This document shows positions 63,908 through 64,000 of a stretch of 64,000 nt of DNA, piece after piece. Position 1 is the stretch's first letter. The number at the start of each line of letters is the position of its first letter. This DNA is from Pseudoglutamicibacter cumminsii (GTDB taxonomy: Bacteria; Actinomycetota; Actinomycetes; Actinomycetales; Micrococcaceae). Location: positions 1 to 64,000 of the forward strand of contig NZ_QFWG01000008.1 in the NCBI RefSeq assembly GCF_003143995.1. The letters are read 5' to 3'. The position numbers were made by a program, and so were the translations under genes. The notes under the pieces are model-generated. The model was not told the DNA's origin, ran no database searches, and saw nothing but the letters and a program-made list of their open reading frames with translations.

Positions 63908-64000
63908 GTGAAACGCAGCGTGCTGTCACCCTCGACATCGACGGAATGACGTGCGCGTCCTGCGTCAACCGGATTGAACGGAAGCTCGGGAAACTTCCCG
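63904..64000 (+). CDS. copA: Copper-exporting P-type ATPase, N-terminus (partial)
   Basis: First 32 codons only; runs off the window. MSETQRAVTLDIDGMTCASC, then VNRIERKLGK: an N-terminal HMA domain with GMTCASC. Four-nt overlap with copZ. Assigned as copA from the operon with csoR and copZ. Confidence 0.88.
   Translation, partial: MSETQRAVTLDIDGMTCASCVNRIERKLGKLP

Overview
The window is high-GC actinobacterial DNA, most likely from the Micrococcaceae (Arthrobacter/Rothia-like). The signs are GTG/TTG starts, a mycothiol-type CPFC reductase of the Rv2466c family, a BlaI plus short M56 peptidase pair, a phosphate-type TagB/TarF polymerase, a FemX-like transferase beside an ATP-grasp ligase, CsoR/CopZ/CopA, and candidate leaderless transcripts. 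No rRNA, CRISPR array, insertion sequence or prophage was seen. One tRNA gene is present, tRNA-Ala(GGC).

Layout. 1-5.1 kb: N-terminal 1695 codons of a giant secreted surface protein whose visible C-terminal half is a tandem array of 435-bp units running off the left edge. 5.3-8.8 kb: a 14-TM drug exporter, an AI-2E/PerM-family membrane protein, and tRNA-Ala with a strong terminator. 8.9-13.6 kb: accessory DNA with a TetR gene, a MhuD-like monooxygenase, two broken genes (one interrupted by a single TGA, one a truncated YobI-like NTPase) and an intact DUF4411 PIN / HTH-ImmA/IrrE pair. 13.8-18.2 kb: TetR-DoxX operon, 3-hydroxyacyl-CoA dehydrogenase, mycothiol-type reductase, SRPBCC-SDR fusion. 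18.2-22.1 kb: BlaI and M56 peptidase facing a CopC-PCuAC-DyP operon that carries the same operator. 22.2-31 kb: ThiC under a TPP riboswitch, a teichoic-acid polymerase, a divergent pair of paralogous Cys-rich membrane proteins, an excisionase-like HTH protein, alanine dehydrogenase and a YeiH-type exporter. 31-38 kb: NUDT19-like hydrolase, AroQ, MFS-MarR operon with two operators, Tag glycosylase, a remnant of a betaine-binding protein, and a CitE-like aldolase with a beta-propeller protein. 38-43 kb: branched-chain 2-oxoacid dehydrogenase E1alpha-E1beta-E2 operon and a HisC/Pat aminotransferase. 43-49.7 kb: small holin-like membrane protein, WXG100-like protein plus alpha/beta hydrolase, PurB, thioredoxin, RlmN, a membrane protein. 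49.7-56 kb: trpF with an FtsX-type ABC exporter, and an aromatic-acid MFS carrier. 56-64 kb: TetR-MMPL, GNAT, FemX-like transferase plus ATP-grasp ligase, and csoR-copZ-copA running off the right edge.

How it fits together. Copper handling appears twice under different regulators: a CsoR circuit at the right edge and a BlaI-type circuit at 18-22 kb, linked by an almost identical 16-bp operator/-10 element. Cell-envelope functions recur (surface adhesin, teichoic-acid polymerase, FemX/ATP-grasp, MMPL, FtsX exporter, WXG/hydrolase).

Two signals are not explained by the gene list. First, many genes carry short exact tandem duplications across or just after their stop codons (periods 15-27 bp, often 19). 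Second, several regulator genes have a -10 box only 6-7 nt before the start codon and a palindromic operator inside the promoter.
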